From Chloroflexota bacterium (GTDB lineage Bacteria > Chloroflexota > UBA11872 > VXNJ01): a DNA stretch of 64,000 nucleotides. Shown here in pieces: positions 8,301 to 16,897 of the stretch. The stretch covers positions 558,001 through 622,000 of the forward strand of contig VXNJ01000001.1 of NCBI GenBank assembly GCA_009840625.1, given 5' to 3'. Positions within the stretch are counted from its first letter, which is position 1, and each line of letters opens with the position of its first letter. A program made the position numbers and the translations under genes. The notes under the pieces were generated by a model. It saw only the letters and a program-made list of their open reading frames with translations. It ran no database searches and was not told the DNA's origin.

Positions 8301-9803
8301 ATGCGCATCATTTATTTCGATATCGATTCGCTGCGGCCGGCGCACCTGGGCTGCTACGGGTATTCGCGGCCGACCTCGCCTACCGTGGACGCGTTGGCCG
8401 CCGAAGGAGTGCGCTTCGACGGCTGCTATGGTTCCGACCTGCCGTGCAATCCGTCCCGGGCGGCCCTATTCTCGGGCCGTTTCGGAATTCTCAACGGGGT
8501 GGTCGGCCACAACGGGCCGGCCCAGCACATGCGCTATCCGGGCGAGGGCCACCGCCACGATCCCGAGCGGCCCATGTTCATGCGGCACCTCCAGCACGCC
8601 GGCTACAACACCGTCTCATTTTCCGGTTTTGCCCAGCGGCACATGTCCTGGTGGTTCACCGCCGGGTTCACCGAATTCCACGGCAACAAGCTCCCGGGCG
8701 GGCTCGAATCGGCCGATGACGTGAACGGACTGGTCGAACCCTGGCTGCAGGACAACGGCCAGAGCGACAACTGGTTCCTGCACGTAAATTACTGGGATGT
8801 CCACCATCCCTATCGGGCCCCCGACCAATATTGGGACCGGGTGCAGGCCGCCGGTCCCGGACTGGAGTGGCCCGACGACGCAAAAATCCGCGCCGACTAC
8901 GAGCGCTACTACGGCCCCCGCTCGGCACGCGACTGGGGCATCATGGAGCGGCAATGGGCCGGTAGGGCCTATTTCGAGCGGTTTCCGCGGATGCGGGCTC
9001 AGATCCGCAATCGCGAAGACCTGCAGGCCTTTGTCGATGGACACGACGCGGGCATGGCCTACGTCGACGACGCCATCGCGCGGATCCTTGACATCCTGCG
9101 CGAGCTCGGGATTTACGAGGAAACCGCGATCATAGTCTCCTCCGACCACGGCGAATCGGTTGCCGAACAGGGCCTATATTTCGAGCACGGCAACGCATCC
9201 GAGGGGACCGCCCACCAGCCGCTGGTTATCCGCTGGCCGGGCGTGACCGACGGCGCGCGCGGCTCCTCCTACGACGGGCTGCTTTACCAGCTCGACCTGG
9301 TCCCCACCGTAGCCGAATTACTCGATCTGGAGATCCCATCCGGCTGGAGCGGGGAGAGTTTTGGCCAGGCCCTGCGCGGCGAGTCTTGGCAGGGACGCGA
9401 CCACCTGGTGTGGGGAACCGGGATATTTACGTTCCAGCGGGCGGTCCGGACTCGCCGGCACCTATTCATCCGGACCCTGCATCCGGGTTGCCTGCCGGTC
9501 GATCCGATTTCGCTATTCGACATGGAGAAAGACCCCCGGCAGGAACATAACCTGGCCGCCAGCGACCCGCAGGTAACGGCGGACATGGATCATCTGCTTT
9601 CCAACTGGTGGTCCGACCACTGCACCGGCCCGGGGAGCGTGCGCGACCCATTCCAGGACATGATGGACGTTACCCCGGACACCTACATTCCGCTTGAGGC
9701 GGTGCTGGCCCACCTGGAAGAAGACGGTCGCCCCGAACAGGCCCAGGACCTGCGACTCCGGCGCGGTCTCCTAGCCGAGCAAGCAGATGGCCGGCCGTTC
9801 TGA
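8301..9803 (+). CDS. Sulfatase, Cys-type
   Basis: A 500-residue sulfatase with the canonical formylglycine motif C49-N-P-S-R53 followed by AALFSGR. The first metal site is FDIDSLRPAHLGCYG, and the second metal-binding stretch is SSDHGESVAEQGLYFEHG. The start ATG 8301 places the nucleophile at residue 49, the same position as in the three related genes nearby. It would need a formylglycine-generating enzyme; none is encoded in this window. The stop overlaps the DsbA-like gene by 17 bases. Sulfated carbohydrate or aryl sulfate is the likely substrate; there is no visible signal peptide, so it may act in the cytoplasm. Confidence 0.92.
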   Translation: MRIIYFDIDSLRPAHLGCYGYSRPTSPTVDALAAEGVRFDGCYGSDLPCNPSRAALFSGRFGILNGVVGHNGPAQHMRYPGEGHRHDPERPMFMRHLQHAGYNTVSFSGFAQRHMSWWFTAGFTEFHGNKLPGGLESADDVNGLVEPWLQDNGQSDNWFLHVNYWDVHHPYRAPDQYWDRVQAAGPGLEWPDDAKIRADYERYYGPRSARDWGIMERQWAGRAYFERFPRMRAQIRNREDLQAFVDGHDAGMAYVDDAIARILDILRELGIYEETAIIVSSDHGESVAEQGLYFEHGNASEGTAHQPLVIRWPGVTDGARGSSYDGLLYQLDLVPTVAELLDLEIPSGWSGESFGQALRGESWQGRDHLVWGTGIFTFQRAVRTRRHLFIRTLHPGCLPVDPISLFDMEKDPRQEHNLAASDPQVTADMDHLLSNWWSDHCTGPGSVRDPFQDMMDVTPDTYIPLEAVLAHLEEDGRPEQAQDLRLRRGLLAEQADGRPF

Positions 9804-10680
9804 CGCGCGGCAGCGCCGGCGCCGGCGCATGGCCGAAGTGCGAACTCGCGCCGCCGCCGATCAGACCGGGGCCGCAGCGCCGCCGCCCGATCAATCTCGT
9901 GCAGAGCCGCGCCGGCTGCGCCGGCGCGACGTATTCCTAGGGACCGGAGCGGGCATAGTGGCCGGCGGCCTGCTGGGCGGACTGAACTGGTTCGACGCCC
10001 AATCGCGGCAGAGCGTCCCGGAGCCGATTATTGATGCATCAACGCCCGCGGCCCCGGTTGCCAGCGTGCCGGAACCGGACGCCGAACCCGAATCGGGCGA
10101 AAAACCGTTCATCGCCCGGTCGCCCGAAGAACTCGATGGACACCGGCATGCGACGTTGTCGCACCGCCTTGGCGATCCGGGCGCGCCGCTTTTGATCGTC
10201 GAGTATTTCTCCTACACCTGTCCGCACTGCATCACCTTTGCCGCGCAGATCGAACCCCAGGTCAAAGAGTCATACATCGACACCGGACAAGCCGTGCTGG
10301 TGGCCCGGCACCGTCCGTTCGATACCAACGCGATCAGCGCTTCGCGAGTGGCGATTGCAGCCGCCCAGCAGGACCCGGCCGCGTTCTGGCCGATGCACTA
10401 CCGGCTGCTGAACCAGATTCGCCAGATGGCCGCGAACGGCTACAGCTGGGAGGACTTCGAGCCGATCGGCAATGAATTCGGCCTGGACGGCAAACTGCTG
10501 GTCGAAGACGCCCAGTCGGATCGAACGTCCGAAATCCTGCAGGCCAACATCTCCGAGGCCTCCGGTCTCGAGGTAAACGGGACTCCCACGTTCTTTCTCA
10601 ACGGCAAGCGCAAGGTGGGCTCCGGATCCTTGAACGAATTTCTGGCCGCAATCGAGGAAGCGCTGGGCAGCGCCCGATGA
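9787..10680 (+). CDS. DsbA-like membrane-anchored thioredoxin-fold protein
   Basis: A 297-residue disulfide oxidoreductase. An Arg-rich cytoplasmic N-terminus is followed by a single hydrophobic anchor (about residues 50-68), then a Pro/Glu-rich linker (75-108) and a thioredoxin-fold domain. The active site is C145-P-H-C148, and the cis-Pro loop reads NGTPTFFLNG. DsbA-type proteins oxidise cysteines in exported proteins. The stop codon overlaps the VKOR gene by 4 bases, giving a donor and recycling partner in one transcript. The start overlaps the end of the upstream sulfatase gene. Confidence 0.92.
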   Translation: MAGRSDARQRRRRRMAEVRTRAAADQTGAAAPPPDQSRAEPRRLRRRDVFLGTGAGIVAGGLLGGLNWFDAQSRQSVPEPIIDASTPAAPVASVPEPDAEPESGEKPFIARSPEELDGHRHATLSHRLGDPGAPLLIVEYFSYTCPHCITFAAQIEPQVKESYIDTGQAVLVARHRPFDTNAISASRVAIAAAQQDPAAFWPMHYRLLNQIRQMAANGYSWEDFEPIGNEFGLDGKLLVEDAQSDRTSEILQANISEASGLEVNGTPTFFLNGKRKVGSGSLNEFLAAIEEALGSAR

Positions 10681-11126
10681 GTTTCGTGGATTCGCTTACC
10701 TACCGCTACCTGACGGCCCTGTTGGCCGTGGTCGGACTGGCGGTCGCGGCGTACCTCAGCGCGTCCGACCTCGCCGGCGAGGCGACAGTCTGCATTGAGG
10801 GCGGCGGCTGCGAGGCGGTAACGCAAAGCGCCTGGGGCGAGCTTTTCGGAGCCCCGGTGGCGCTGCTGGGAGTGGCTGCCTACGCGCTGATCGTGCTGGC
10901 GGCGGCGGCCGAGTTGTTCTGGCGCGACAAGGTGCACCCTGACTCGACGCTGGCCCTGGTGCTCCTGACCGCGGCCGGATCGACGTTTTCGGTTTACCTG
11001 ACCATCGTCTCGGCGACCCAGATCAACAACTTCTGCATTTGGTGCATATCGTCGCTGCTTATCCTGCTGCTGCTCTTCGGATTGAGCCTGAATAGAGCGC
11101 TGCGCCTGGCCGCCATCGACAGTTAG
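10677..11126 (+). CDS. VKOR-family quinone-linked disulfide reductase
   Basis: A 149-residue membrane protein with four hydrophobic helices and the four cysteines of the family. The loop pair is C39 and C45; the active CxxC pair is C120-I-W-C123. Bacterial VKOR homologues re-oxidise DsbA-like proteins and pass electrons to quinone, replacing DsbB. The 4-base overlap with the DsbA-like gene supports that partnership, and menaquinone genes at 33256-34942 supply a likely acceptor. It ends 19 bases before the convergent SDR gene; no clear terminator was found in that gap. Confidence 0.93.
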   Translation: MSFVDSLTYRYLTALLAVVGLAVAAYLSASDLAGEATVCIEGGGCEAVTQSAWGELFGAPVALLGVAAYALIVLAAAAELFWRDKVHPDSTLALVLLTAAGSTFSVYLTIVSATQINNFCIWCISSLLILLLLFGLSLNRALRLAAIDS

Positions 11127-11144
11127 CTGGCTCGCGGCCGGCGG

Positions 11145-11918
11145 TCAGATGTTGCCGACCGCCAACGCGCCGTCCACCCGCAGATCCAACCCGGTCACCG
11201 CGTCGGAGTCCTCCGAGGCCAGGTAGAGGGCCGCCCGCGCCACCTGTTCGACGGTTATCAACTTGCCGGTCGGAACCCGCGACATCAGTTGCTCGAGCGG
11301 CATGCGGCTACCGGAGCCGGCCGAGCTCCAGAACAGCGGAGTGTCGGCATAACCGGGCGAGATCGAGTTGACGCGTATGTCGTGCTTGGCCCATTCCTCG
11401 GCCAATACGTAGGTTGTCATTACCACCCCGGCCTTGGAGGCGCAATAGGCCGCCCGTTGCGGAATCCCGCGATAGCCGGCGACCGAGGCCATGTTGATGA
11501 TCCGCCCGCCCTCGCCCTGGGCAATCATCTGCCGGCCGGCAAGCTGGGCGCCAAAAAATACGGCGCAGAGATTGAGGTCAATCATCTGCCGGTACTCGGC
11601 TTCCACCACTTCTTCGGAAGCGCTCCCGCCGGCTCGGCCGGCGTTCCCGACCCAGACGTCCAGTCGCCCGAACCGCGCAACGATCGCATCCACAAACGCC
11701 TCCAGGGAGGAGTTGTCGGTGACGTCGGCCTCAAACGCGAGGCCCGTACCACCGCCTTCCTCGATCCCCGCAATGACCCTTCGGGCGGCCGGCAGGTTGA
11801 TGTCGCAGATCGCCACCGCCGCGCCTTCGGCGGCAAATTTCTGCGCGATTCCCTTGCCGAACCCGTCGCCGCCGCCGGTGATGGCGGCGATTTTTCCGGA
11901 AAGCTTGCCCGCGGTCAC
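11145..11918 (-). CDS. Short-chain dehydrogenase/reductase (SDR)
   Basis: A 257-residue classical SDR. The cofactor motif TGGGDGFG spans residues 14-21, with D39 after the second strand suggesting NAD over NADP. The NAG motif is at 92-94, and the catalytic set is S145, Y158 and K162. It begins with GTG at 11918, two bases after the stop of the upstream sulfatase gene; a GGGAGG ribosome site lies inside that gene's end. It is the last gene of a three-gene minus-strand unit (sulfatase, sulfatase, SDR). Oxidation of a desulfated sugar or alcohol is a reasonable guess, not shown by sequence. Confidence 0.92.
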   Translation of the reverse strand: MTAGKLSGKIAAITGGGDGFGKGIAQKFAAEGAAVAICDINLPAARRVIAGIEEGGGTGLAFEADVTDNSSLEAFVDAIVARFGRLDVWVGNAGRAGGSASEEVVEAEYRQMIDLNLCAVFFGAQLAGRQMIAQGEGGRIINMASVAGYRGIPQRAAYCASKAGVVMTTYVLAEEWAKHDIRVNSISPGYADTPLFWSSAGSGSRMPLEQLMSRVPTGKLITVEQVARAALYLASEDSDAVTGLDLRVDGALAVGNI

Positions 11919-11920
11919 GC

Positions 11921-13387
11921 TCAGACCTCCCAGTCCGGCCAGTGCCGCAACCGGGTCGCGATCCGCTCGGCCGCATGGCCGCGACCCTGCTCGCGCAGGT
12001 AATCAATCCAGTATTCATACGGCACGTATTTGAACGGGCCCGACTCAATCACCTTCGGCATCGGGTCGCCCGGATGGCCCGGGCGACCCGCCTGGCGATG
12101 GGTCCATTCGGTTAAGAGGTGGTCGAGTTCGGCCACCACATCCGGGCGTTCGGTGGCCAGGTTGTTGGTCTGGCGCGGATCGCAACGCATGTCGTAAAGA
12201 CTGAGCGGGGGGTAATCGAATAACCCGGGGTGGTACGTCCGGGTCAGGTACCAGTCCCGGGTCCTGACCGAGCGCTGGCAAGCGTACAGGCCGTGCGAAA
12301 GCACCAGGTGATCGCGGCTCGAAAATTCCCCGGCGGCCCCGAGCAGCGGCGCCAGGCTGGCTCCGTCCCACCCGGATTGGGGGTCTATACCGGCCAAGTC
12401 GCACAGCGTCGGGGCAATGTCCAGGCTGTAGACGAATTCGTCGCAGACGGCGCCCTCGGCCACCCGCCCGGGCCACGAGATGATCAGCGGGATATGGTGC
12501 GGGGCCTCGTAACCGTTGCAGTGATCGCCGTAGATGCCGAATTCACCCTGGGCTTCGCCGTGGTCGGCGGTGATGATGATGCACGTATCGTCCAGGACCC
12601 CTTGGTCCTCCAGCACTTCCAGCAACTGCCCGATGTGGTAATCGACGTAGGCAATCGATCCGTCGTAGCCGTTAATCCACTCCTCGAAATCGCTCAGGCG
12701 GTCAAAGCGCGTATCCGGCACTGTCCCGGTCTCGGGATCGCGGTAGGGGTTCACGGTTGGCGGCGTGAACGGCCCGGAGAGGTCCTGCTGGGCATCAAGA
12801 GTTGCCTGATCGGGCCAGTCCGGCGGGGGTTGCCCGTCGAATTTGGTCATCCACTCCGGTGGCACCCGGTAGCGCCGGTGCGGATCCCAGTAATTTACGT
12901 GCAGCAGCCAATCGTCTTTCTGGCAGATCCGCTCAAGCACCGGCAGGGCGGCGGCGTTGACCTCATCGGCGGTCTCGTTGCCGCGCTTGAGGGTGTGGTG
13001 ATGGTATTCGCGGAACCCCGAAGTGTGCCAGAAGGCATGATGGCGGTCGGCAAACGACGAAACCGAAGCCGTGTAATACCCGTTGACGAGGAAATTCCTG
13101 GCCATTGTCAGGGTCAGGCCGCCGGCCCGCTCGAGGTGGATGTCTGCCGGCAGCCGGTATTCGGACCCCGGCCCCCAATGGGTCACCACTCCGTTGTTGA
13201 TGCCGAACATGCCCCCGAACAGCGAGGCCCGGCCCGGCACGCAGGGGGAGTCGGAAACATAGCAGCTATCGAATCGCGTGCCGCGGGCGGCGATCGAATC
13301 GATATTGGGTGAGGTGTCGCGGTGATACCCGTAGCACCCCAGGTGGTCGGGGCGCTGCGAATCTATGTCAATCAGCAGGACGCGCAC
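11921..13387 (-). CDS. Sulfatase, Cys-type
   Basis: A 488-residue sulfatase from GTG 13387, which has GGAGG eight bases upstream; an earlier in-frame start at 13471 would add 28 poorly conserved residues. The nucleophile motif is C49-V-P-G-R53 and the first metal site is LIDIDSQRPDHLGCYG. The second metal site is ITADHGEAQGEFGIYGDH. It closely resembles the gene at 8301 in layout, and both have the nucleophile at residue 49. It overlaps the upstream sulfatase gene by 20 bases, so translation is likely coupled. Requires formylglycine maturation by an enzyme encoded elsewhere. Confidence 0.9.
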   Translation of the reverse strand: MRVLLIDIDSQRPDHLGCYGYHRDTSPNIDSIAARGTRFDSCYVSDSPCVPGRASLFGGMFGINNGVVTHWGPGSEYRLPADIHLERAGGLTLTMARNFLVNGYYTASVSSFADRHHAFWHTSGFREYHHHTLKRGNETADEVNAAALPVLERICQKDDWLLHVNYWDPHRRYRVPPEWMTKFDGQPPPDWPDQATLDAQQDLSGPFTPPTVNPYRDPETGTVPDTRFDRLSDFEEWINGYDGSIAYVDYHIGQLLEVLEDQGVLDDTCIIITADHGEAQGEFGIYGDHCNGYEAPHHIPLIISWPGRVAEGAVCDEFVYSLDIAPTLCDLAGIDPQSGWDGASLAPLLGAAGEFSSRDHLVLSHGLYACQRSVRTRDWYLTRTYHPGLFDYPPLSLYDMRCDPRQTNNLATERPDVVAELDHLLTEWTHRQAGRPGHPGDPMPKVIESGPFKYVPYEYWIDYLREQGRGHAAERIATRLRHWPDWEV

Positions 13388-14822
13388 TGCGGGCTCCTCC
13401 GATGCGGGGGTCTTTGTCGCGCGGGACGACGTCGCCGGTGGCAAGAAACCAGTCGGTGAGCCGACCGGCAAGTTCGAGTCGGACCGATTGATGGTCGGGA
13501 GAGTCGATCAGGTTCACCTGCTCGCCCGGGTCCGCAACCAGGTCGTACAGCTCGTCGCGGTCGCGCAGGCGACGCACGTACTTGTGCGTGGTCGTGCGAA
13601 TCGCCGCCGCCTTAGCTACCGAATCCGGGTTGTCGGTCTGGATTCGGCCCTTCTGGTAGTAGACGTGGTCGGTCCCGCCCAAGCCGTCCCACTTGAGTTC
13701 CACCGCCTGGCGCTCGAAATGGTGGTGGCCGCCTTCGACGAATACCGCGTCCTTGTGGTCGAGCGCTTGCCCGCGTATCAACGGCAACAGGCTTTTGCCG
13801 TACTGGTCGTGTTCAAGCGGAACGCCGGCGATGTCGAGGATGGTGGGGGTCAGGTCGAGCGTTTCGCAGAGGTGCGGGATCATCGCGGCGCGCTCGTTGG
13901 TCGGCAATTTGATGGTCAGCGGCACCCGCAGCAGCACGTCCTCGAATCCGCTGGGCCACTTCTCGACCAGGCCGTAGTCGCCGGCATAGTCGCCGTGATC
14001 GGAGAAGAAAAGCACCGCCGCCTCGTCCCAGAATCCATTCCTCTCCAGCGATTCGCGGAGCTCGCCGAACTGGTCGTCGAGCCGCGAGCACATACCCCAG
14101 TAGGTGGCGATCAACTCCCGCCAGTCCGCCGCGTTGAGGCGATCCAGCCCATAGGAGCGGTGCATCTCCTGGTGATGGATGGGGGCATCGCCGCGCGGTG
14201 GCATGGGGTCGGGTACCCGGTCACGGTCGTGCATCGAAAAGTAGGGTTCCTCGCACCAGTAAGGGCAGTGCGGGAAGATCAGCGGCAGGTACAGGCAGAA
14301 CGGCTCCGGCGGATTCGATTCGAGGAAGCGGATTGCGCCGTCGATCCACTGACGATCGGTATCGTTCGAAGCCGCGTCCGGGCGTTGACCGAAGTAGAAG
14401 CTGCGGAAGTGCTTATGCTCCGGCGGCCAAGGGTTGGCGGTGAACTTGCGGTAGTCGAAATTGATTTGGCCCTCGTGCGAAATGCTGTCGGGGAATGACT
14501 CCTGCGCCAGGAGGTCATTCTTGCCCCACATCTCGACGTGGTAGCCGGCCTGCTTGAGGTACTTGAACACGTTCGGCTGGTGCGGTCGCAGCATGTGCCA
14601 GAGAGTGCGGTGGCCATTTACATGCGGCGGCCATCCGGTGAACATGCAGATCCGCGACGGGGTGCAGACCGTGTGATTGACGAAAAAATGCGAAAACGGA
14701 GCGTACTCGTCTGCAAAGCGGTCAAAATTTGGAGTGTTAATGACCGAATTTCCGGCGTACCCAACACAGTCCCAGCGCATCTCGTCGGGCATGAAGATGA
14801 TGATGTTGGGGTGCTTGGGCAT
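13368..14822 (-). CDS. Sulfatase, choline-sulfatase/arylsulfatase-like, Cys-type
   Basis: A 484-residue sulfatase more distant from the other copies here. The first metal site is MPDEMRWDCVGYAGN, the nucleophile motif is C53-T-P-S-R57 followed by ICMFTGW, and the second metal site is FSDHGDYAGDYGLVEKW. The C-terminal region has ELYDLVADPGEQVNL, typical of this family. It is the first gene of the minus-strand trio and is divergent from the lipoprotein gene at 14895, so its promoter should lie within 14823-14894. I saw no clean promoter hexamers there. Confidence 0.92.
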   Translation of the reverse strand: MPKHPNIIIFMPDEMRWDCVGYAGNSVINTPNFDRFADEYAPFSHFFVNHTVCTPSRICMFTGWPPHVNGHRTLWHMLRPHQPNVFKYLKQAGYHVEMWGKNDLLAQESFPDSISHEGQINFDYRKFTANPWPPEHKHFRSFYFGQRPDAASNDTDRQWIDGAIRFLESNPPEPFCLYLPLIFPHCPYWCEEPYFSMHDRDRVPDPMPPRGDAPIHHQEMHRSYGLDRLNAADWRELIATYWGMCSRLDDQFGELRESLERNGFWDEAAVLFFSDHGDYAGDYGLVEKWPSGFEDVLLRVPLTIKLPTNERAAMIPHLCETLDLTPTILDIAGVPLEHDQYGKSLLPLIRGQALDHKDAVFVEGGHHHFERQAVELKWDGLGGTDHVYYQKGRIQTDNPDSVAKAAAIRTTTHKYVRRLRDRDELYDLVADPGEQVNLIDSPDHQSVRLELAGRLTDWFLATGDVVPRDKDPRIGGARSARPAD

Positions 14823-14894
14823 GCCCCGATCCTTAGGCAGAAATTTGCGGGTCGCGGGCCAGGGACGCTCTTGGCACCCGGCTATTTAGCTTAA

Positions 14895-15845
14895 TTGGGA
14901 CTCGGACGCAGTTGGCCGGTCTGGCTGCTTTTTGCTGGCCTTTTGCTGGGATGTCAGCCCGGCGCCGAATCGTCCCGGGCCGGATCGCCGGTTGATTTCG
15001 AGCACTTCGTAAACTGGCAGCTGCTGGGCGACCGCCAGATCATATTCCGTTCAAGCGCCGACGGCGACTGGGACATCTATTTCGCCGACGGGTTCGGCGA
15101 CGAGCTGCGGCGCGTCACCGCCGACCGACATCACAATCGCTATGCGGACCCTTCGTCGGACGGATCCCGGGTCCTCTTTTCCTCCAGCGCCGACGGGGGC
15201 GATTTCGATCTGTTCATAGTCGGAATCGACGGCAGCGACCTCATCCAGCTGACCGCCAACGATCTCGAAGACTACTCGCCGGTCTTCTCCCCCGATGGCC
15301 GACGGATAGTCTTTGAACGCGACGTCGATTTCTTCCAATTGTTTGAGCTTGATTTGGATAGCGGCCGGGTGCGCCAACTCACGGATGTTCCCTGGCACAA
15401 CTACGCGCCCGACTGGAGCCCGGATGGGCATGAGTTGGCCTATTTCGCCAACCCCGAAGGCGATTTCGACATCTATGTCATCCGGACGGAACAAGCGCCG
15501 GGGCAGGACCCGGAGAGGGTGGTCGATACGTTCGCATTCGCCCAGTTCCCAGACTTTGATCCGAGCGGCAAGCGGATCGCGTTTGAGGCCTTCGAAAGCG
15601 GGGACTGGGACCTATTCACGTTCGATCGAGAGTCCGGAGAAATTCGGCGCGTGACCCGCGGCGGCGGGGACGACCGCGATCCCGACTATTCGCCCGACGG
15701 ACAACAAATCGCCTTCTCGCGCGCCGGTGAGGATTCGGCCGACATCTGGATCACAGGCGCCGATGGGGCCCGGGCAGATCTGTTGATTTCAACCCCGGGT
15801 CGCGACTCCCAACCGGTTTGGATCAAGTCGGCGCGCGGCCACTGA
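14895..15845 (+). CDS. TolB/PD40-type beta-propeller lipoprotein
   Basis: A 316-residue secreted lipoprotein. The N-terminal hydrophobic stretch ends in a lipobox LLLGC with the lipidated Cys at residue 20. The rest is built from about six repeats of the PD40 form, recognisable by YSPDGQQIAF-like and FSPDGRRIVF-like strands and by Asp-rich turns (DWDIYF, DFDLFI, DFDIYV). Such propellers usually bind partners and lack catalysis. The start is TTG 14895 with no ribosome site visible, so the message may be leaderless or the start may be misplaced. It is not obviously part of an operon; the next gene is convergent. Confidence 0.82.
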   Translation: MGLGRSWPVWLLFAGLLLGCQPGAESSRAGSPVDFEHFVNWQLLGDRQIIFRSSADGDWDIYFADGFGDELRRVTADRHHNRYADPSSDGSRVLFSSSADGGDFDLFIVGIDGSDLIQLTANDLEDYSPVFSPDGRRIVFERDVDFFQLFELDLDSGRVRQLTDVPWHNYAPDWSPDGHELAYFANPEGDFDIYVIRTEQAPGQDPERVVDTFAFAQFPDFDPSGKRIAFEAFESGDWDLFTFDRESGEIRRVTRGGGDDRDPDYSPDGQQIAFSRAGEDSADIWITGADGARADLLISTPGRDSQPVWIKSARGH

Positions 15846-15937
15846 CCGCCGGGGGCTTCAAGGAAGGGAGCTGGTCCCGTCTTCCCGGCGTTTTCCGGGA
15901 TTTGCGATCCCGCCCGCGGGCGCCGGTTCGCGTGCGT

Positions 15938-16891
15938 TTACCAGCCTACCTCGTACTGGAGCAGGCGCGAATTCATGTAGGTGATTAGCGCGATTACCAG
16001 GAACAAGACCACCGACATCGCCGCCGCGTATCCCATCTTCAGGTACTCGAAGGCATTGGAGTAAATCAGGAGAACGACGGTGACGGTGCTGTCGAGCGGG
16101 CCTCCGGTGAGTACGCCGTTGCCTGGCTGTTGCGTCATGATCCACACCTGCACGAACATCTGCAGGGCGCCGATGAAATAAACGATGACCACGAAGTACG
16201 TGGTCGGCGCCAGCAGGGGCAAAATGATCCGCAGGAATTTTGATACCCGTCCCGCGCCGTCGATGTCGGCGGCCTCGATAACGGTCGGCGGGATCCCCTG
16301 CAGCCCGGCCAGGTAGATCACCATGTTCAGCCCCATGTTCTTCCAGACGCTCATGACGATGATTGCGAGCAGCGCCGATTCCTGGCCTTTGAGCCATTTC
16401 GAGGCCGGCAGGCCGACCCAGAGCAGAAACTCGTTAAAGAGCCCGAACTGGGGTTCGTAAAACCAGAGCCAAATCAGCGAGACCGCCACGAACGAGGACA
16501 CGACCGGCATGTAGAACATGGCCCGGAAAAAATAAATGCCGCGAATCGAACGGTTGATCAACTGGGCCAGCAGCAGCGAGGTGATCACTCCCGCCGGCAC
16601 GGTCACGAACGCGAACACCAGGGTGTTGCGGATCGCCGGTCCGTAGCGCTCATCGCCCGGCAGGGCGGCGAAATTCTTCCAGATCGGGTCGGCGATCTCC
16701 GGAGCGGTGAGCAGGTTGTAGTTGGTTATCGAGTAATAGAACGCGCCGACGATCGGCACCAGGATAAATACCGTGATGAAGAGGATCTGGGGCAGGACGA
16801 AGAGGTACCCGGCCAAATTGCGCCGAAAGTAAACACCAAACCGCGCCTGCCCGCCCCCGATCGAAGCGGGGGCGACGGGGCCGTTATTCAA
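15938..16891 (-). CDS. Sugar ABC transporter permease, MalF/UgpA type
   Basis: A 317-residue inner-membrane permease with six predicted helices. The ATPase-docking EAA loop reads EAADIDGAGRVSKFLRIILP. It is the last gene of the importer operon, six bases after the partner permease. The order binding protein, MalG-type, MalF-type is less common than F before G. No ATPase gene accompanies the operon; CUT1 importers often share one ATPase (MsmX/MsiK type) encoded elsewhere. Substrate is probably an oligosaccharide or sugar derivative; the nearby sulfatases hint at products of sulfated glycans, which is inference. Confidence 0.93.
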   Translation of the reverse strand: MNNGPVAPASIGGGQARFGVYFRRNLAGYLFVLPQILFITVFILVPIVGAFYYSITNYNLLTAPEIADPIWKNFAALPGDERYGPAIRNTLVFAFVTVPAGVITSLLLAQLINRSIRGIYFFRAMFYMPVVSSFVAVSLIWLWFYEPQFGLFNEFLLWVGLPASKWLKGQESALLAIIVMSVWKNMGLNMVIYLAGLQGIPPTVIEAADIDGAGRVSKFLRIILPLLAPTTYFVVIVYFIGALQMFVQVWIMTQQPGNGVLTGGPLDSTVTVVLLIYSNAFEYLKMGYAAAMSVVLFLVIALITYMNSRLLQYEVGW

Positions 16892-16897
16892 GGAGGC

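Noticed and set aside
13365-14498. Long plus-strand frame (377 residues) opposite the sulfatase gene
   Set aside because: Mirror of a well-supported sulfatase with all its motifs; low-complexity translation.
15862-15885. Possible bidirectional terminator between convergent genes
   Set aside because: The stem is short and interrupted and no T-run flanks it on either side.
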